Assembly (NCBI RefSeq): GCF_011777495.1
Contig: NZ_JAATJS010000004.1
Location: forward strand, 186,001 to 250,000
From: Microvirga terricola
Lineage (GTDB): Bacteria; Pseudomonadota; Alphaproteobacteria; Rhizobiales; Beijerinckiaceae
Direction of reading: 5' to 3'
Length of the DNA stretch: 64,000 nt
Numbering within the stretch: position 1 is the stretch's first letter; each line of letters opens with the position of its first letter. Below, in pieces: positions 34,541 through 44,333 of the stretch. The position numbers were made by a program, and so were the translations under genes. The notes below the pieces were generated by a model. That model saw only the letters and a list, made by a program, of their open reading frames with translations. It was not told the origin of the DNA and searched no databases.

Positions 34541-35793
34541 CGACACTCAGCGGACGCGCCATCACGGCCTGCCGGGCCTGCGGCGGCGCGTTGTCCATCC
34601 CATTCTGCGATCTCGGCGTGCAGCCGGTGGCGAACAGCTATGTCGCTGTTGAGGAGAGCGGCAAGCCTGATCCGGTTTTCCCCTTGAACGTCCGCGTCTG
34701 TGAACGTTGCAAGCTGGCGCAGCTCGATCATGTGGTCGATGCCGGCGCGATCTTCAGCGACTACGCCTATCTATCGTCCGTCTCCGCCAGCTGGCTCGCC
34801 CATGCAAAGGCCTATTGCGAAAGCATGATCCAGCGCCTCGCGCTCGATAGCGGAAGTTTCGTTGTCGAAGTGGCGTCAAATGACGGCTATCTGCTGAAAA
34901 ACTTCGTCGCCGCAGGTATTCCCTGCCTCGGCATCGAGCCGGCAGCGAATGTTGCGGCCATTGCGGTCGCAGCCGGCGTTCCAACGGAAGCGCGCTTCTT
35001 TGGGCGCGAAACCGCCGCTGCACTGCTTCGGGAGCGGCGGCGCTCGCCTGACCTCATCGTTGCGAACAACGTTCTAGCACATGTGCCCGATGTCGAGGAT
35101 TTCGTTGCGGGCCTCGCCCTGCTGGCGGGCGACAAGGGCGTCGTCACGATCGAGGCGCCGCTCCTCGTGGAGCTGGTGAAGAACGTCCAATTCGACACGA
35201 TCTACCACGAGCACTACGCCTATTGGTCCCTGCTTGCGGCGGAGCGCGTGCTTGGCCGGCATGGCCTCGCAATCTTCGACGTAGAGCGTCTCACCACCCA
35301 CGGCGGGTCGCTGCGGCTCTTCGCCCGCCGAACTGATCCATCCCTTCGTCCGTCCCAGACCCTCGAAGCGATCCGCAAAGAAGAGGCGGAAGCGGGTCTT
35401 GATCAATTCGCCTTCTACGATGGATTTGAGCCGCGGGTTCGAGCCGTGCTCGATGCCTTTCGTTCTTATCTCAAGGAGAGCCGCGCGGCGGGACGTCGCG
35501 TCACCGCCTACGGAGCGGCAGCCAAAGGAAATACGTTTCTGAATGCCGTCGGCGCGACGGCAGACGACATCACGCTCGTTGCCGATGCGAACCCGCTCAA
35601 GCAGGGCCGCCTGCTACCCGGCAGTCGCATCCCTATCGTCTCGCCGGACGATCTTTTGGCGGCGAAGCCTGATGATATCGTTATCCTGCCCTGGAACATC
35701 GCCCCCGAAATCATGCGGAACCTTTCAAAGGGCTGGAAAGGCCGCTTCGTCACGGCCATCCCCTCCTTGCGCATCCACGAGGGGCCGCAATGA
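34537..35793 (+). CDS. NDP-deoxyhexose C-methyltransferase
   Basis: SAM-dependent enzyme of 418 residues with the three-part layout of sugar C-methyltransferases (TylCIII-like). The N-terminal zinc-binding Cys pairs are CRACGG and VCERCKLAQLDH. The central SAM domain has VVEVASNDGYLLKNF, NVLAHVPDVEDF and FDTIYHEHYAYW. The C-terminal domain has TAYGAAAKGNTFLNA and LPWNIAPEI. It would add a methyl group, usually at C-3, to the 4-keto-6-deoxyhexose made by RfbG, giving a branched sugar. It overlaps rfbG and the epimerase gene by 4 bp each. Confidence 0.88.
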   Translation: MTTLSGRAITACRACGGALSIPFCDLGVQPVANSYVAVEESGKPDPVFPLNVRVCERCKLAQLDHVVDAGAIFSDYAYLSSVSASWLAHAKAYCESMIQRLALDSGSFVVEVASNDGYLLKNFVAAGIPCLGIEPAANVAAIAVAAGVPTEARFFGRETAAALLRERRRSPDLIVANNVLAHVPDVEDFVAGLALLAGDKGVVTIEAPLLVELVKNVQFDTIYHEHYAYWSLLAAERVLGRHGLAIFDVERLTTHGGSLRLFARRTDPSLRPSQTLEAIRKEEAEAGLDQFAFYDGFEPRVRAVLDAFRSYLKESRAAGRRVTAYGAAAKGNTFLNAVGATADDITLVADANPLKQGRLLPGSRIPIVSPDDLLAAKPDDIVILPWNIAPEIMRNLSKGWKGRFVTAIPSLRIHEGPQ

Positions 35794-36320
35794 TCCTCGA
35801 GGCGACGCCCCTCGCCGGTGTTCTCGTGGTGCGTCCTGAGCCCCATGCCGACAGCCGGGGTCTTTTTGCGCGAACCTATTGCCGCGAGACCTTCGCCTCG
35901 GCAGGCGTCGATTTCACGCCGCTTCAGATGAGCACGTCCTTCAATCGCGTCGCCCGGACCCTGCGTGGCCTGCATTGGCAGGAGGCACCGCATGGCGAGG
36001 CGAAGCTGGTGCGGGTGACACGCGGAGCAATGTTCGACGTCGCCGTCGACCTGCGACCATCCTCACCGACTTACAAAAAGTGGTTCGGGCTCGAACTCTC
36101 AGCCGAGAACCGCATGTCGCTGTTCATTCCCGCAGGCTTCGCCCACGGCTTCGTCACCTTCGAAGACGAAACGGAGGTTGCCTACGCAATTGACACGGCC
36201 TACGCGCCTGCGGCTGGCAGAGGCGCTCGTTTCGACGATCCTGCTTTTGCCATCACGTGGCCTGCTGCTCCCGTCGTGGTTGGCGAGCGCGACCTCGCTT
36301 GGCCCGCGTTCGAGGGCTAA
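35790..36320 (+). CDS. dTDP-4-dehydrorhamnose 3,5-epimerase-like (RmlC family) enzyme
   Basis: A 176-residue cupin-fold epimerase. Family motifs are HADSRGLFARTYCRETFA, STSFNRVARTLRGLHWQ (with the catalytic His of RGLH), KLVRVTRGAMFDVAVDLRPS and FIPAGFAHGFVT. In this setting it should epimerise the CDP-4-keto-6-deoxy sugar at C-3 and/or C-5 rather than make dTDP-rhamnose, since no rmlA/B/D genes are nearby. It overlaps the methyltransferase gene by 4 bp. Confidence 0.88.
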   Translation: MILEATPLAGVLVVRPEPHADSRGLFARTYCRETFASAGVDFTPLQMSTSFNRVARTLRGLHWQEAPHGEAKLVRVTRGAMFDVAVDLRPSSPTYKKWFGLELSAENRMSLFIPAGFAHGFVTFEDETEVAYAIDTAYAPAAGRGARFDDPAFAITWPAAPVVVGERDLAWPAFEG

Positions 36321-36322
36321 GC

Positions 36323-37216
36323 GTGGCCGAGAAACGCATCCTGGTGACCGGCGCTTCAGGGTTCGCGGGCTCCCACGTTCTCGGTTCGCTTCGGGAACGT
36401 GGGTTCAGCGTTCACGCGGCTAGCAGGAAAGCGCCAAGAGGCCCCTTTTCGGCCCATCATCTGGTCGATCTCATGGATGCGGCGGCCGTGGACAAACTAC
36501 TCGCCACCGTTCGACCTAGCCATGTCCTTCACCTGGCTTGGTTCGCGGAGCACGGCCGGTTTTGGACCGCTCCAGAAAACCTGGACTGGGTGGCTGCAAG
36601 CCTGACCCTCGGACGGTTTGCCGCGCGCCATGGAGTGACCCGCTTTGTCGGTGTCGGCACCTGCGCTGAATATGACTGGTCCGATGGCGGGAAGATGCCG
36701 CGACGCGAAAGCGATGCGCTCGCGCCCGCCACGCTCTACGGACGCGCCAAGGCGGTGACGGCGGCTCATCTAGCCTCGCTCTTTGCGGATCACGGCGTCA
36801 GCTTCGCCTGGGCCCGTCTGTTTCATCTCTTCGGCGCGGACGAACCTCCGGGAAAGTTGGTCGCATCGATCCTTGCCTCGCTCCGAGCCGGGGAGCGGGT
36901 GCAGCTCCGCTCAGGATCAGCACTTCGCGACTACATGGCCATCGAGCGCGTGGGTGAAGCGCTCGCAGCCCTCGCCGACAGCGATGCGGTCGGCCCAGTG
37001 AACATTGCGAGCGGCGAACCGATCCTTATCGGCGACCTCGCGAGAATGCTCGCCCAGCTGATGGGCCGGGAGGATCTCGCCGACCGCGATCACGGCCCAC
37101 TCCCCGACGGCGAAATACCGGCCATGCCGGCCGAGGTTTCCCGCCTGCGGGATGAAATTGGGTTTTCAGGCTCGCCGCTTTTCGATGAACTGCGAAGGCT
37201 ATGCGCGTCACGCTGA
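36323..37216 (+). CDS. NAD-dependent epimerase/dehydratase (4-ketoreductase candidate)
   Basis: Extended short-chain dehydrogenase of 297 residues. The dinucleotide site is ILVTGASGFAGSHVLGSL and the catalytic pair is in PATLYGRAKAVTAAHL (YxxxK). Further segments are WARLFHLFGADEPPGKLV and RDYMAIERVGEALAALAD. Its position at the end of the CDP-sugar operon suggests the final C-4 keto reduction. GTG 36323 begins two bases after the epimerase stop, with GAGGG upstream. The frame is open further upstream, but that region is inside the epimerase gene. Confidence 0.83.
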   Translation: MAEKRILVTGASGFAGSHVLGSLRERGFSVHAASRKAPRGPFSAHHLVDLMDAAAVDKLLATVRPSHVLHLAWFAEHGRFWTAPENLDWVAASLTLGRFAARHGVTRFVGVGTCAEYDWSDGGKMPRRESDALAPATLYGRAKAVTAAHLASLFADHGVSFAWARLFHLFGADEPPGKLVASILASLRAGERVQLRSGSALRDYMAIERVGEALAALADSDAVGPVNIASGEPILIGDLARMLAQLMGREDLADRDHGPLPDGEIPAMPAEVSRLRDEIGFSGSPLFDELRRLCASR

Positions 37217-37411
37217 GCCGCTGAAAGTGGCCAACGGCTTGCGTTTTGCTTGAAAAATGCTACGAAGACTGCCGAAACAGCAAAGAAAACCTTTTGTTAT
37301 TCGACACTTAGCTGCGACCCGGTATGGCTTTGCCATGATTTCGCGCCGATGCGACCTTAGACGGGCGCCTTTGAATGTCAGTGACAATTCTGCAGTGAGT
37401 GGATTTGGCGG

Positions 37412-38728
37412 ATGAATGCTCCCGCGCCGAAAGTCTCGTTCGTGTCCCTGGGCTGCCCGAAGGCCCTGGTCGATTCCGAGCGCATCATCACCCAGCTTCG
37501 CGCTCAAGGCTATGAGCTGACGAACAAGCACGTCGGCGCAGATGTGGTGATCGTCAACACCTGCGGCTTTCTCGACAGCGCCAAGGCCGAGTCCCTCGAA
37601 GCCATCGGCGATGCCATGGCCGAGAACGGCAAGGTCATCGTCACCGGCTGCATGGGCGCGGAGCCGGAGCAGATCCGCGAAAAGTTTCCTGAGGTGTTGG
37701 CTATCACCGGACCGCAGCAATACGAGACCGTTGTCGGGGCGGTCCATAAGGCGGCGCCACCTCAGCACGATCCCTTCGTCGATCTCGTGCCACCCCAGGG
37801 CGTCAAACTGACGCCGCGGCACTACGCCTATCTCAAGATTTCCGAGGGCTGCAACAACCGCTGCTCCTTCTGCATCATCCCCAAACTGCGCGGTGATCTT
37901 GTCAGCCGCCCCATCGGCGATGTGCTGCGCGAAGCAGAGAAGCTTGCGAAGGCCGGCGTCAAGGAACTGCTGGTGATTTCGCAGGATACCAGCGCCTATG
38001 GTCTCGACATCAAGTATCAGCCGAGCCTTTGGAAGGATCGGGAGGTCCGCACCCGTTTCTTCGAACTGGCGCGCGAGCTTGGCGAACTCGGCATGTGGAC
38101 CCGCATGCACTACGTCTACCCCTACCCGCACGTGGACGAGGTCATCCCGCTCATGGCGGAGGGGAAAATTCTCCCCTATCTCGACATCCCGTTCCAGCAC
38201 GCGTCTCCGACCGTCCTCAAGGCCATGCGCCGCCCCGCGCATCAAGAAAAGACCCTCGACCGGATCCACAAGTGGCGCGAGATCTGCCCAGATCTCGCCA
38301 TTCGCTCGACCTTCATCGTCGGCTTCCCCGGCGAGACGGAAGAGGATGTGGACTTCCTGCTCGACTGGATGAAGGAAGCCAAGCTCGACCGCGTCGGCTG
38401 CTTCCAATACGAGCCGGTGCAGGGCGCGCCTGCCAACGAGATCGCCGGCGCTGTGCCGGATGAGGTCAAGGAAGAGCGCTGGCACCGCTTCATGCAGACG
38501 CAGCAGAAGATCAGCGCCAAGCTTCTCAAGGCCAAGGTCGGCAAGACCCTGCCGGTTATCATCGACGAAGCTGGCCCAACCGTCGCCAAGGGCCGCACGA
38601 AATACGACGCGCCGGAGATCGACGGTGCGGTCTTTGTCGCCTCGGCCAAGCCTCTGCGGCCGGGCGAAATCGTTGAAGTAAAGATCGAGCGGTCGGACGA
38701 GTACGACCTGCACGGGACGGCTATTTGA
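37412..38728 (+). CDS. rimO: Ribosomal protein S12 methylthiotransferase RimO
   Basis: Radical-SAM enzyme of 438 residues that methylthiolates the conserved Asp of ribosomal protein S12. The N-terminal MTTase domain has its three cluster Cys in [24 protein letters not shown] and TGCMGAEPE. The radical-SAM motif is [21 protein letters not shown]-terminal TRAM domain ends the protein. The ALVDSE sequence and length distinguish RimO from MiaB. It is monocistronic, 195 bp after the sugar operon; that gap holds no other gene I can see. Confidence 0.96.
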   Translation: MNAPAPKVSFVSLGCPKALVDSERIITQLRAQGYELTNKHVGADVVIVNTCGFLDSAKAESLEAIGDAMAENGKVIVTGCMGAEPEQIREKFPEVLAITGPQQYETVVGAVHKAAPPQHDPFVDLVPPQGVKLTPRHYAYLKISEGCNNRCSFCIIPKLRGDLVSRPIGDVLREAEKLAKAGVKELLVISQDTSAYGLDIKYQPSLWKDREVRTRFFELARELGELGMWTRMHYVYPYPHVDEVIPLMAEGKILPYLDIPFQHASPTVLKAMRRPAHQEKTLDRIHKWREICPDLAIRSTFIVGFPGETEEDVDFLLDWMKEAKLDRVGCFQYEPVQGAPANEIAGAVPDEVKEERWHRFMQTQQKISAKLLKAKVGKTLPVIIDEAGPTVAKGRTKYDAPEIDGAVFVASAKPLRPGEIVEVKIERSDEYDLHGTAI

Positions 38729-38740
38729 GCCCGACGCCCT

Positions 38741-39379
38741 TTAGTCTTTGACGATCTGGCCGCTGGTGGTGATGTGCACGCCGGCGGCCTTCAGATCATT
38801 CTGAGCTCGCGCGAGCGATCCATTGGTGTCGATGGGCCGCGAGGCGTCCTCGATCAGGTAAGTGTCAAACCCGGCGGCTTTGGCGTCGAGCGCCGTCCAG
38901 GTGACGCAGAAATCGGTGGCGAGGCCCGCAACAAAGACGCGGTTGAAGCCGCGCTCGCGCAGATACCCGGCAAGCCCCGTACTGGTCTTGCGGTCCGCTT
39001 CCTTGAATCCCGAATAGCTATCGATCTGCCGATTGTGCCCTTTGCGGATCACCAGCTCCGCATGCGGGATGTCGAGTTCGCTCGCAATCTCGGCACCGCG
39101 CGTCCCCTGGACACAGTGGTCAGGCCAAAGCACCTGCGAACCGTAAGACAGCTCGATCAGTTCAAAGGGCTTCTTGCTCGCGTGGCTGGAAGCAAAGGAG
39201 GCATGTCCCTTCGGGTGCCAATCCTGCGTCAGCACGACATGGCGAAAGGCTTTTGCAAGTTTGTTGATCGGCGCGATGACCGCGTCGCCTTCCGGCACCG
39301 CGAGAGCGCCGCCGGGCAGGAAGTCATTTTGGACATCGACGATGATGAAGATGTCGGTTTCCGTCGGCTTCAGCGGCAT
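38741..39379 (-). CDS. pncA: Nicotinamidase/pyrazinamidase
   Basis: Cysteine hydrolase of 212 residues that deamidates nicotinamide to nicotinate in NAD salvage. The triad is visible: Asp in IIVDVQNDFLPGGAL, Lys in VIRKGHNRQIDSYSGF, and Cys in GLATDFCVTWTALDA. The metal-site segment TQDWHPKGHASFA and WPDHCVQGTRGAE are also present. ATG 39379 has GGGAGA upstream. A strong terminator separates it from the ABC transporter operon upstream, so it is probably expressed on its own. Confidence 0.94.
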   Translation of the reverse strand: MPLKPTETDIFIIVDVQNDFLPGGALAVPEGDAVIAPINKLAKAFRHVVLTQDWHPKGHASFASSHASKKPFELIELSYGSQVLWPDHCVQGTRGAEIASELDIPHAELVIRKGHNRQIDSYSGFKEADRKTSTGLAGYLRERGFNRVFVAGLATDFCVTWTALDAKAAGFDTYLIEDASRPIDTNGSLARAQNDLKAAGVHITTSGQIVKD

Positions 39380-39393
39380 GGCATTCTCCCATG

Positions 39394-39430
39394 AAAAAGG
39401 GCAGCCGATCGCTCGGCTGCCCCCCTTTTT
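39394..39430 (-). terminator. Rho-independent terminator of the BMP transporter operon
   Basis: On the minus strand GGGCAGCCGA-GCGA-TCGGCTGCCC (39399-39422), a perfect 10-bp stem with tetraloop, is followed by TTTTTC. It begins about 20 bp past the stop of the binding-protein gene. A T-rich tract also flanks the other side (CCTTTTTAAA), so it could work in both directions. Confidence 0.9.
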
Positions 39431-39442
39431 AAACACCGTCGC

Positions 39443-40519
39443 TTATTGCGGCAGCTTGTCGTCGATGCCCTTGACGTAGAAGTTCATGCCGAGCACCTGC
39501 TCGTCCGACAATGCCCCATTGCCTTTGCACTCAACCTGCGAGCCGTCCTGCTTGATGACCGGGCACTTGAACGGGTTGAGCTTGCCGGACTTGATGGCGG
39601 CTTCGGTTTCCTGGGCCATCTTCTTCACGTCGTCAGGCATGTTCTTGTAGGGCGCCATCACGACCGCGTGCTGGGCCAAGCCGTCCCAGGTGTCTTGCGA
39701 CTTCCAGGTGCCGTCGAGAACAGCCTTGGTGCGGGCGACATAGTAATCGGACCAGTTGTCGACGATGGCGGTGAGCTGGGCCTTCGGAGCGAACTGCTCC
39801 ATGTCGGAGGCCTGGCCGAAGCCGAACTTGCCGCGCGCTTCCGCTGCCTGGAGCGGAGCCGGGCTGTCGGTGTGCTGAGCGATCACGTCGACGCCCTGGT
39901 CGAGCAGAGCCTTGGCCGCGTCGGCTTCCTTCGCCGGATCATACCAGGAGTTCGCCCAGACGACCTTGATCTTGATGTTTGGATTCACCGACTGCGCGCC
40001 GAGGAAATAGGAGTTGATGCCGGAGACCACTTCCGGGATCGGGAACGCGCCGACATAGCCAATGACGCCGGACTTCGTCATCTTGGCCGCGATTTGGCCG
40101 AGAATGTAGCGGCCCTCATGGAACTTGGCTGCATAGGTTGACACGTTCGGCGCGCGCTTGAAGCCGGTGGCGTGCTCGAACTTCACGTTCGGATACTTTT
40201 TAGCGACCTTGAGGGTCGGCTCCATGAAGCCGAAGGAGGTCGTGAAGATCAGAGTGTGACCGGTGCGGGCGAGTTGCTCGATGGGGCGCTCGGCATCAGC
40301 CTCCGGAACGCTCTCCACAAAGGTCGTCTCGACCTTGTCACCGAACGCCTTCTCGATGGCCTTGCGGCCCTGGTCGTGCTGATGGCTCCAGCCGTAATCG
40401 CCGACCGGGCCGACATAAATGAAGCCGATCTTCAGCTTCTGCTGCGCAGCCGCGCCGCCTGCCGACAGCGCAAGCACTGCGGCTCCGGCCAGAGCGCCGA
40501 TAAGAGTCCGTGAAAACAT
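39443..40519 (-). CDS. BMP-family ABC transporter substrate-binding protein (nucleoside type)
   Basis: Periplasmic binding protein of 358 residues of the basic membrane protein/PnrA family, whose members bind purine nucleosides. A signal peptide ends SAGGAAAQQ. Family segments are KIGFIYVGPVGDYGWSHQHD, LIFTTSFGFMEPTLKVAKKY, GVIGYVGAFPIPEVVSGINS and VIAQHTDSPAPLQAAEARG. ATG 40519 follows GGGGAG. It is the last gene of a four-gene importer operon and is followed by a terminator. Purine nucleoside or nucleobase uptake is likely but not proven. Confidence 0.9.
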   Translation of the reverse strand: MFSRTLIGALAGAAVLALSAGGAAAQQKLKIGFIYVGPVGDYGWSHQHDQGRKAIEKAFGDKVETTFVESVPEADAERPIEQLARTGHTLIFTTSFGFMEPTLKVAKKYPNVKFEHATGFKRAPNVSTYAAKFHEGRYILGQIAAKMTKSGVIGYVGAFPIPEVVSGINSYFLGAQSVNPNIKIKVVWANSWYDPAKEADAAKALLDQGVDVIAQHTDSPAPLQAAEARGKFGFGQASDMEQFAPKAQLTAIVDNWSDYYVARTKAVLDGTWKSQDTWDGLAQHAVVMAPYKNMPDDVKKMAQETEAAIKSGKLNPFKCPVIKQDGSQVECKGNGALSDEQVLGMNFYVKGIDDKLPQ

Positions 40520-40611
40520 AGTCGCTCCCCTTCCCAAAAGGTTCCCGTCTTCCGTCGCAGGTCCCAGATGTCCTGGCAACTGCCCCGATGCCTACAATAT
40601 CACCATTGCGC

Positions 40612-41529
40612 CTATCGGTCAGGCACGAACGGCGTCCCGAGCGAACCCGGCGCGCCCAAGGCCCTGCCATGCCGCAGCGACAGGAGCAGCAGGGCCAGGA
40701 TCGTCGCCAAATAGGGCACTGCAGACAGAAGCTGCGACGGAACGCCGAACTGGGCCGCCTGGGCATGGAGTTGCAGCACCGTCGCTGCACCGAAAATGTA
40801 GGCACCGATCAGGGCCCAGCCCGGACGCCAGGCTGCAAAGACCACCAGCGCCAACGCGATCCACCCGCGTCCCGCCGTCATATTCGGCGACCAGAAACGC
40901 GTATAGACGAGCGACAAATAGGCCCCCGCCAAGCCGGCGCAAGCGCCGCCGAATAGGATGGCCAGGAAGCGCACCCGCCACACCGGCAGCCCGAGGGCAT
41001 GGGCAGAGGTGTGGTTTTCGCCGATAGAGCGCAAAGTCAGCCCCGAGCGGATCCGGCCGAGATAATAGGCGACCGCAATGGTCAGCAGGATCGAGGCGTA
41101 AACGAAAAGGTCCTGCCCGAAAAAGAGGCGACCGATGACGGGCAGATCGCTCAAGCCCGGAATGGAGATCGGCGCCACAGGATCGCGACGCGCGCCGACG
41201 AAGGGAGCGCCGATGAGACCGGACAGCCCAAGGCCCAGGATCGTGAGGGCAAGGCCGGACCCCACCTGATTGGCGGCGAAGCCTAGAACAACGACCGCGA
41301 AGAGCGCCGCCATCAACGTTCCCGCGACGATCCCTGCGCCTACGCCGAGAAGCGTGGAATTGAACGTCACGGCTGCAGCGAAGCTGCACGCCGCGCCCAT
41401 GGCCATCATGCCCTCAACGCCGAGATTGAGAACGCCGGAGCGCTCCGTGACCAACTCGCCGAGGGCCGCAATCAGCAGCGGCGTGGAGGCGGTGACGATG
41501 GTCAGCAGAATGGCCTCGAACGTGCTCAC
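40612..41529 (-). CDS. ABC transporter permease, BMP/nucleoside type (second)
   Basis: Inner-membrane permease of 305 residues (BPD_transp_2 family). Conserved segments are PLLIAALGELVTERSGVLNLGVEG near the N-terminus (split here around ERS), NQVGSGLALTILGLGLSGLI and GENHTSAHALGLPVWRVRFL. GTG 41529 overlaps the stop of the first permease by 4 bp and has GGGGAGGGGG upstream. It forms the channel with the preceding permease. Confidence 0.9.
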   Translation of the reverse strand: MSTFEAILLTIVTASTPLLIAALGELVTERSGVLNLGVEGMMAMGAACSFAAAVTFNSTLLGVGAGIVAGTLMAALFAVVVLGFAANQVGSGLALTILGLGLSGLIGAPFVGARRDPVAPISIPGLSDLPVIGRLFFGQDLFVYASILLTIAVAYYLGRIRSGLTLRSIGENHTSAHALGLPVWRVRFLAILFGGACAGLAGAYLSLVYTRFWSPNMTAGRGWIALALVVFAAWRPGWALIGAYIFGAATVLQLHAQAAQFGVPSQLLSAVPYLATILALLLLSLRHGRALGAPGSLGTPFVPDR

Positions 41530-42593
41530 TTGCCCCCTCCCCGTGTGATGAAGCGAATTCGATGGCTCACCAGCGCATCTGCGGAGAGCACGCACAGCAA
41601 CAGAATACCCTGGAAAGCCTGCGTGAGATCAAGCGGCAGCTTCAAAAGAATCTGCGCGCTTTCACCGCCTATGAAGGTCAGAGCGACCACAAGTGATGCG
41701 ACAAGGATGCCGATGGGGTTCAGCCGCCCAAGAAAAGCGACAGTGATTGCGGTGAAACCGTATCCGGGAGAGATCGAAGGCTGCAATTGCCCGATCTGGC
41801 CCGATACTTCGCTGATCCCCGCAAGGCCCGCAAGGCCACCCGAAATCGCAAAGACGGCAAGCGTCGTGTGCTTCGCACTAAATCCTGCGAAGCGCGCTGC
41901 ACGCGGCGCATCGCCGGTTAGTTTGAGGCGATAACCGAAGAGGGTCCGCCCCAACACGATGGCCGTGACGATGACCGCAACCAGCGCGAAAATCGTACCG
42001 TAGTGAACGCGGCTCCCGTCTGCCACGAGCGGTAAGGTCGCCGCCGGATCGAAGGTGACGGATTGCGGGAAATTGAAACCCTTCGGATCGCGCCAAGGAC
42101 CGCGGACCAGATAATCAAGCAGCAATTGCGCGACATAGACCAGCATCAGGCTGGTCAAAATCTCGTTCACACCGAAGCGGGTCTTCAGAAAGGCTGGGAT
42201 CAGACCATAGAGGGCTCCACCCAAGATGCCGAGAACGAGCATCGCCGGCATGACCCAGAAGCCCCCATGGGTCTTCAAGGCCAGCCAACTGCCGAGGAGG
42301 GCCCCGATTACATATTGGCCTTCCGCGCCGATGTTCCAGAAATTGGCGCGGAAACAATAGGACAGGCCAATGGCGATGAGGGCGAGCGGCGTGGCCTTCA
42401 CCAGAAGTTCCTGGAGCGCCCACGGATCGCTCAAAGGCTGAAGCACATAGACCTGGAACGCCGCAATCGGCGAGCGGCCCATCAGCCAGACCACAACACC
42501 GGCGATGAGAAACGCGGTGACGAAAGCCAGGACCGGCGCAAGCGCGCGGGCCACGGGCGAAATCGTGGGACGAGGCGTCAGCTCAAACCGCAT
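41526..42593 (-). CDS. ABC transporter permease, BMP/nucleoside type (first)
   Basis: Inner-membrane permease of 355 residues (BPD_transp_2). Segments include LIAIGLSYCFRANFWNIGAEGQ, RFGVNEILTSLMLVYVAQLL and GYGFTAITVAFLGRLNPIGI, typical of the YufP/NupP group. ATG 42593 is chosen because AGGGGCAG precedes it; it overlaps the ATPase gene by 11 bp. It acts with the second permease and the two-domain ATPase in nucleoside import. Confidence 0.9.
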   Translation of the reverse strand: MRFELTPRPTISPVARALAPVLAFVTAFLIAGVVVWLMGRSPIAAFQVYVLQPLSDPWALQELLVKATPLALIAIGLSYCFRANFWNIGAEGQYVIGALLGSWLALKTHGGFWVMPAMLVLGILGGALYGLIPAFLKTRFGVNEILTSLMLVYVAQLLLDYLVRGPWRDPKGFNFPQSVTFDPAATLPLVADGSRVHYGTIFALVAVIVTAIVLGRTLFGYRLKLTGDAPRAARFAGFSAKHTTLAVFAISGGLAGLAGISEVSGQIGQLQPSISPGYGFTAITVAFLGRLNPIGILVASLVVALTFIGGESAQILLKLPLDLTQAFQGILLLCVLSADALVSHRIRFITRGGGK

Positions 42594-44127
42594 GAACTGC
42601 CCCTTGAGTCTGCGCAATGCCGAGCATTTCCAGGCCGACCGCTTCCTTGGTCCATTCATTGACCGGTTTAACCGCGCTCAGGCGGCCTTGATGGATCACA
42701 GCCATCCGGTCCGCCACCTCGAACAGCTCGTCGAGATCCTGACTGATGACGACGACCGCACTGCCCTCACCGGCCAAATCCACCAGAGCCTGCCGGATGA
42801 GACGCGCCGCGCCGGCATCAACGCCCCAGGTCGGCTGATCGACGATGAGGAGCTTTGGTTGCCGGATGATCTCGCGGCCGATGACGAATTTCTGGAGGTT
42901 GCCGCCGGAGAGCTTACGCGCCTGCGGATCGCCATTCGGCGTGCGGACATCAAAGGCCTTGATGATCGCCGTCGCAAGGCGTCTCGCAGCATTGAGCAGA
43001 ATGAAGCCCGACCGGCTCACCTCCGTCGCGGCATGAGAAATCAGCGTGTTCTCACTTAGACGATGCGTCGGTGCAGCCGCGTGCCCCAGGCGCTCCTCCG
43101 GCACGAATGCTGCTCCGAGACGCCTGCGGTTGTCGATGTCGATCGTCCCGCATGTTTTTCCCGCGATGACGACCGCGTCGGCTTTGTCCGCCAACCGCTC
43201 TCCCGACAACGCTGCGAACAGCTCGCTCTGGCCGTTGCCCGCAATACCAGCGATGCCGACGATCTCGCCAGCGTTGGCGACGAGATTGATGTCTTCCAGA
43301 GCTTGCCCATGCAATCCGCCTGCGGGCATCGAGAGCTTGCTCACGGTCAGCATTGCGCCCTTCGGAACATGCGGCGTGCCAGTGCGAACCTCTCCGATCT
43401 CGTTGCCCACCATCAGCGCTGCGATATCGCGGGCGCTGCGCTCGCGCGGGTCGATCGAGGCGACAACACGCCCGCCCCGCAAAATCGTCGCGCTGCGGCA
43501 GAGGCGGCGCACTTCTTCCAGCTTATGCGAGATGTAGAGGATCGCACAGCCATCGGCTGAGAGCTTGTCCAAGGTGACGAAGAGGTGTTCGGCCTCCTGC
43601 GGAGTCAGGACAGAGGTCGGCTCGTCGAGAATGAGTAGGCGCGGGTTCTGAAGCAGGCAGCGGACGATCTCGATGCGCTGACGCTCGCCGGCAGAGAGCG
43701 TCCATACCGCGCGGTCGGGCTCCAGGGCCAAACCGTAGGCGCGGCTGATGTCGCCCAATTTGCTTCGAACCGTGGCGAGGTCCCAGTCGTCGGTGAGCGC
43801 CACCGCGATGTTTTCAGCGACCGTCAGTTCATCAAACAGGGAGAAGTGCTGAAACACCATCCCGAGACCGAGGGCACGGGCTTCGACGGGGGAAGAGAGC
43901 GAGACGGGGCGACCTTCCCACAAAATCTGTCCGGCGCTCGGCTCGATGACGCCGTAGAGGATTTTGACCAGCGTCGATTTGCCCGCCCCGTTCTCACCGA
44001 GAAGCGCGTGAATTTCACCGGGCTGGATGGCTAGATTGATACCGTCGTTGGCCAGAAGATCGCCGTAGCGCTTGCTGATCCCTTTAAGCTCGACGAGGGG
44101 CGATCCCGAAGGTGAAACGTCTGCCAA
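42583..44127 (-). CDS. ABC transporter ATP-binding protein, two-domain (YufO/NupO-like)
   Basis: A 514-residue ATPase with two nucleotide-binding domains in one chain, as in sugar and nucleoside importers. The first domain has Walker A GENGAGKST, signature TLSAGERQRIEIVRCL and Walker B LLILDEPTSVLTPQEA. The second has the usual degenerate P-loop region GIAGNGQSELFAAL, a signature KLSGGNLQKFVIGREI and LLIVDQPTWGVD. The frame is open to GTG 44211; TTG 44127 with GAGAG upstream gives the family-like N-terminus. It heads the four-gene nucleoside importer operon. Confidence 0.9.
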   Translation of the reverse strand: MADVSPSGSPLVELKGISKRYGDLLANDGINLAIQPGEIHALLGENGAGKSTLVKILYGVIEPSAGQILWEGRPVSLSSPVEARALGLGMVFQHFSLFDELTVAENIAVALTDDWDLATVRSKLGDISRAYGLALEPDRAVWTLSAGERQRIEIVRCLLQNPRLLILDEPTSVLTPQEAEHLFVTLDKLSADGCAILYISHKLEEVRRLCRSATILRGGRVVASIDPRERSARDIAALMVGNEIGEVRTGTPHVPKGAMLTVSKLSMPAGGLHGQALEDINLVANAGEIVGIAGIAGNGQSELFAALSGERLADKADAVVIAGKTCGTIDIDNRRRLGAAFVPEERLGHAAAPTHRLSENTLISHAATEVSRSGFILLNAARRLATAIIKAFDVRTPNGDPQARKLSGGNLQKFVIGREIIRQPKLLIVDQPTWGVDAGAARLIRQALVDLAGEGSAVVVISQDLDELFEVADRMAVIHQGRLSAVKPVNEWTKEAVGLEMLGIAQTQGAVHAV

Positions 44128-44333
44128 CGCTACGCTCTCACTTGACGGTTGAGGACGGCTAAAGAGACATATGAGCCGTGGATGACGGCCCGGGTGGCCT
44201 TGAACGAACACCGCCCAGGATCAACATCCCCAGCGGAATGATCATAGGGACGCGTCAGGCCGGTCGGCAATGGCGAATGCATGGTTTATTGTGAGTCTGC
44301 AAGCCGTCCACAGCTTGGTTATGAGAGAAGCCG

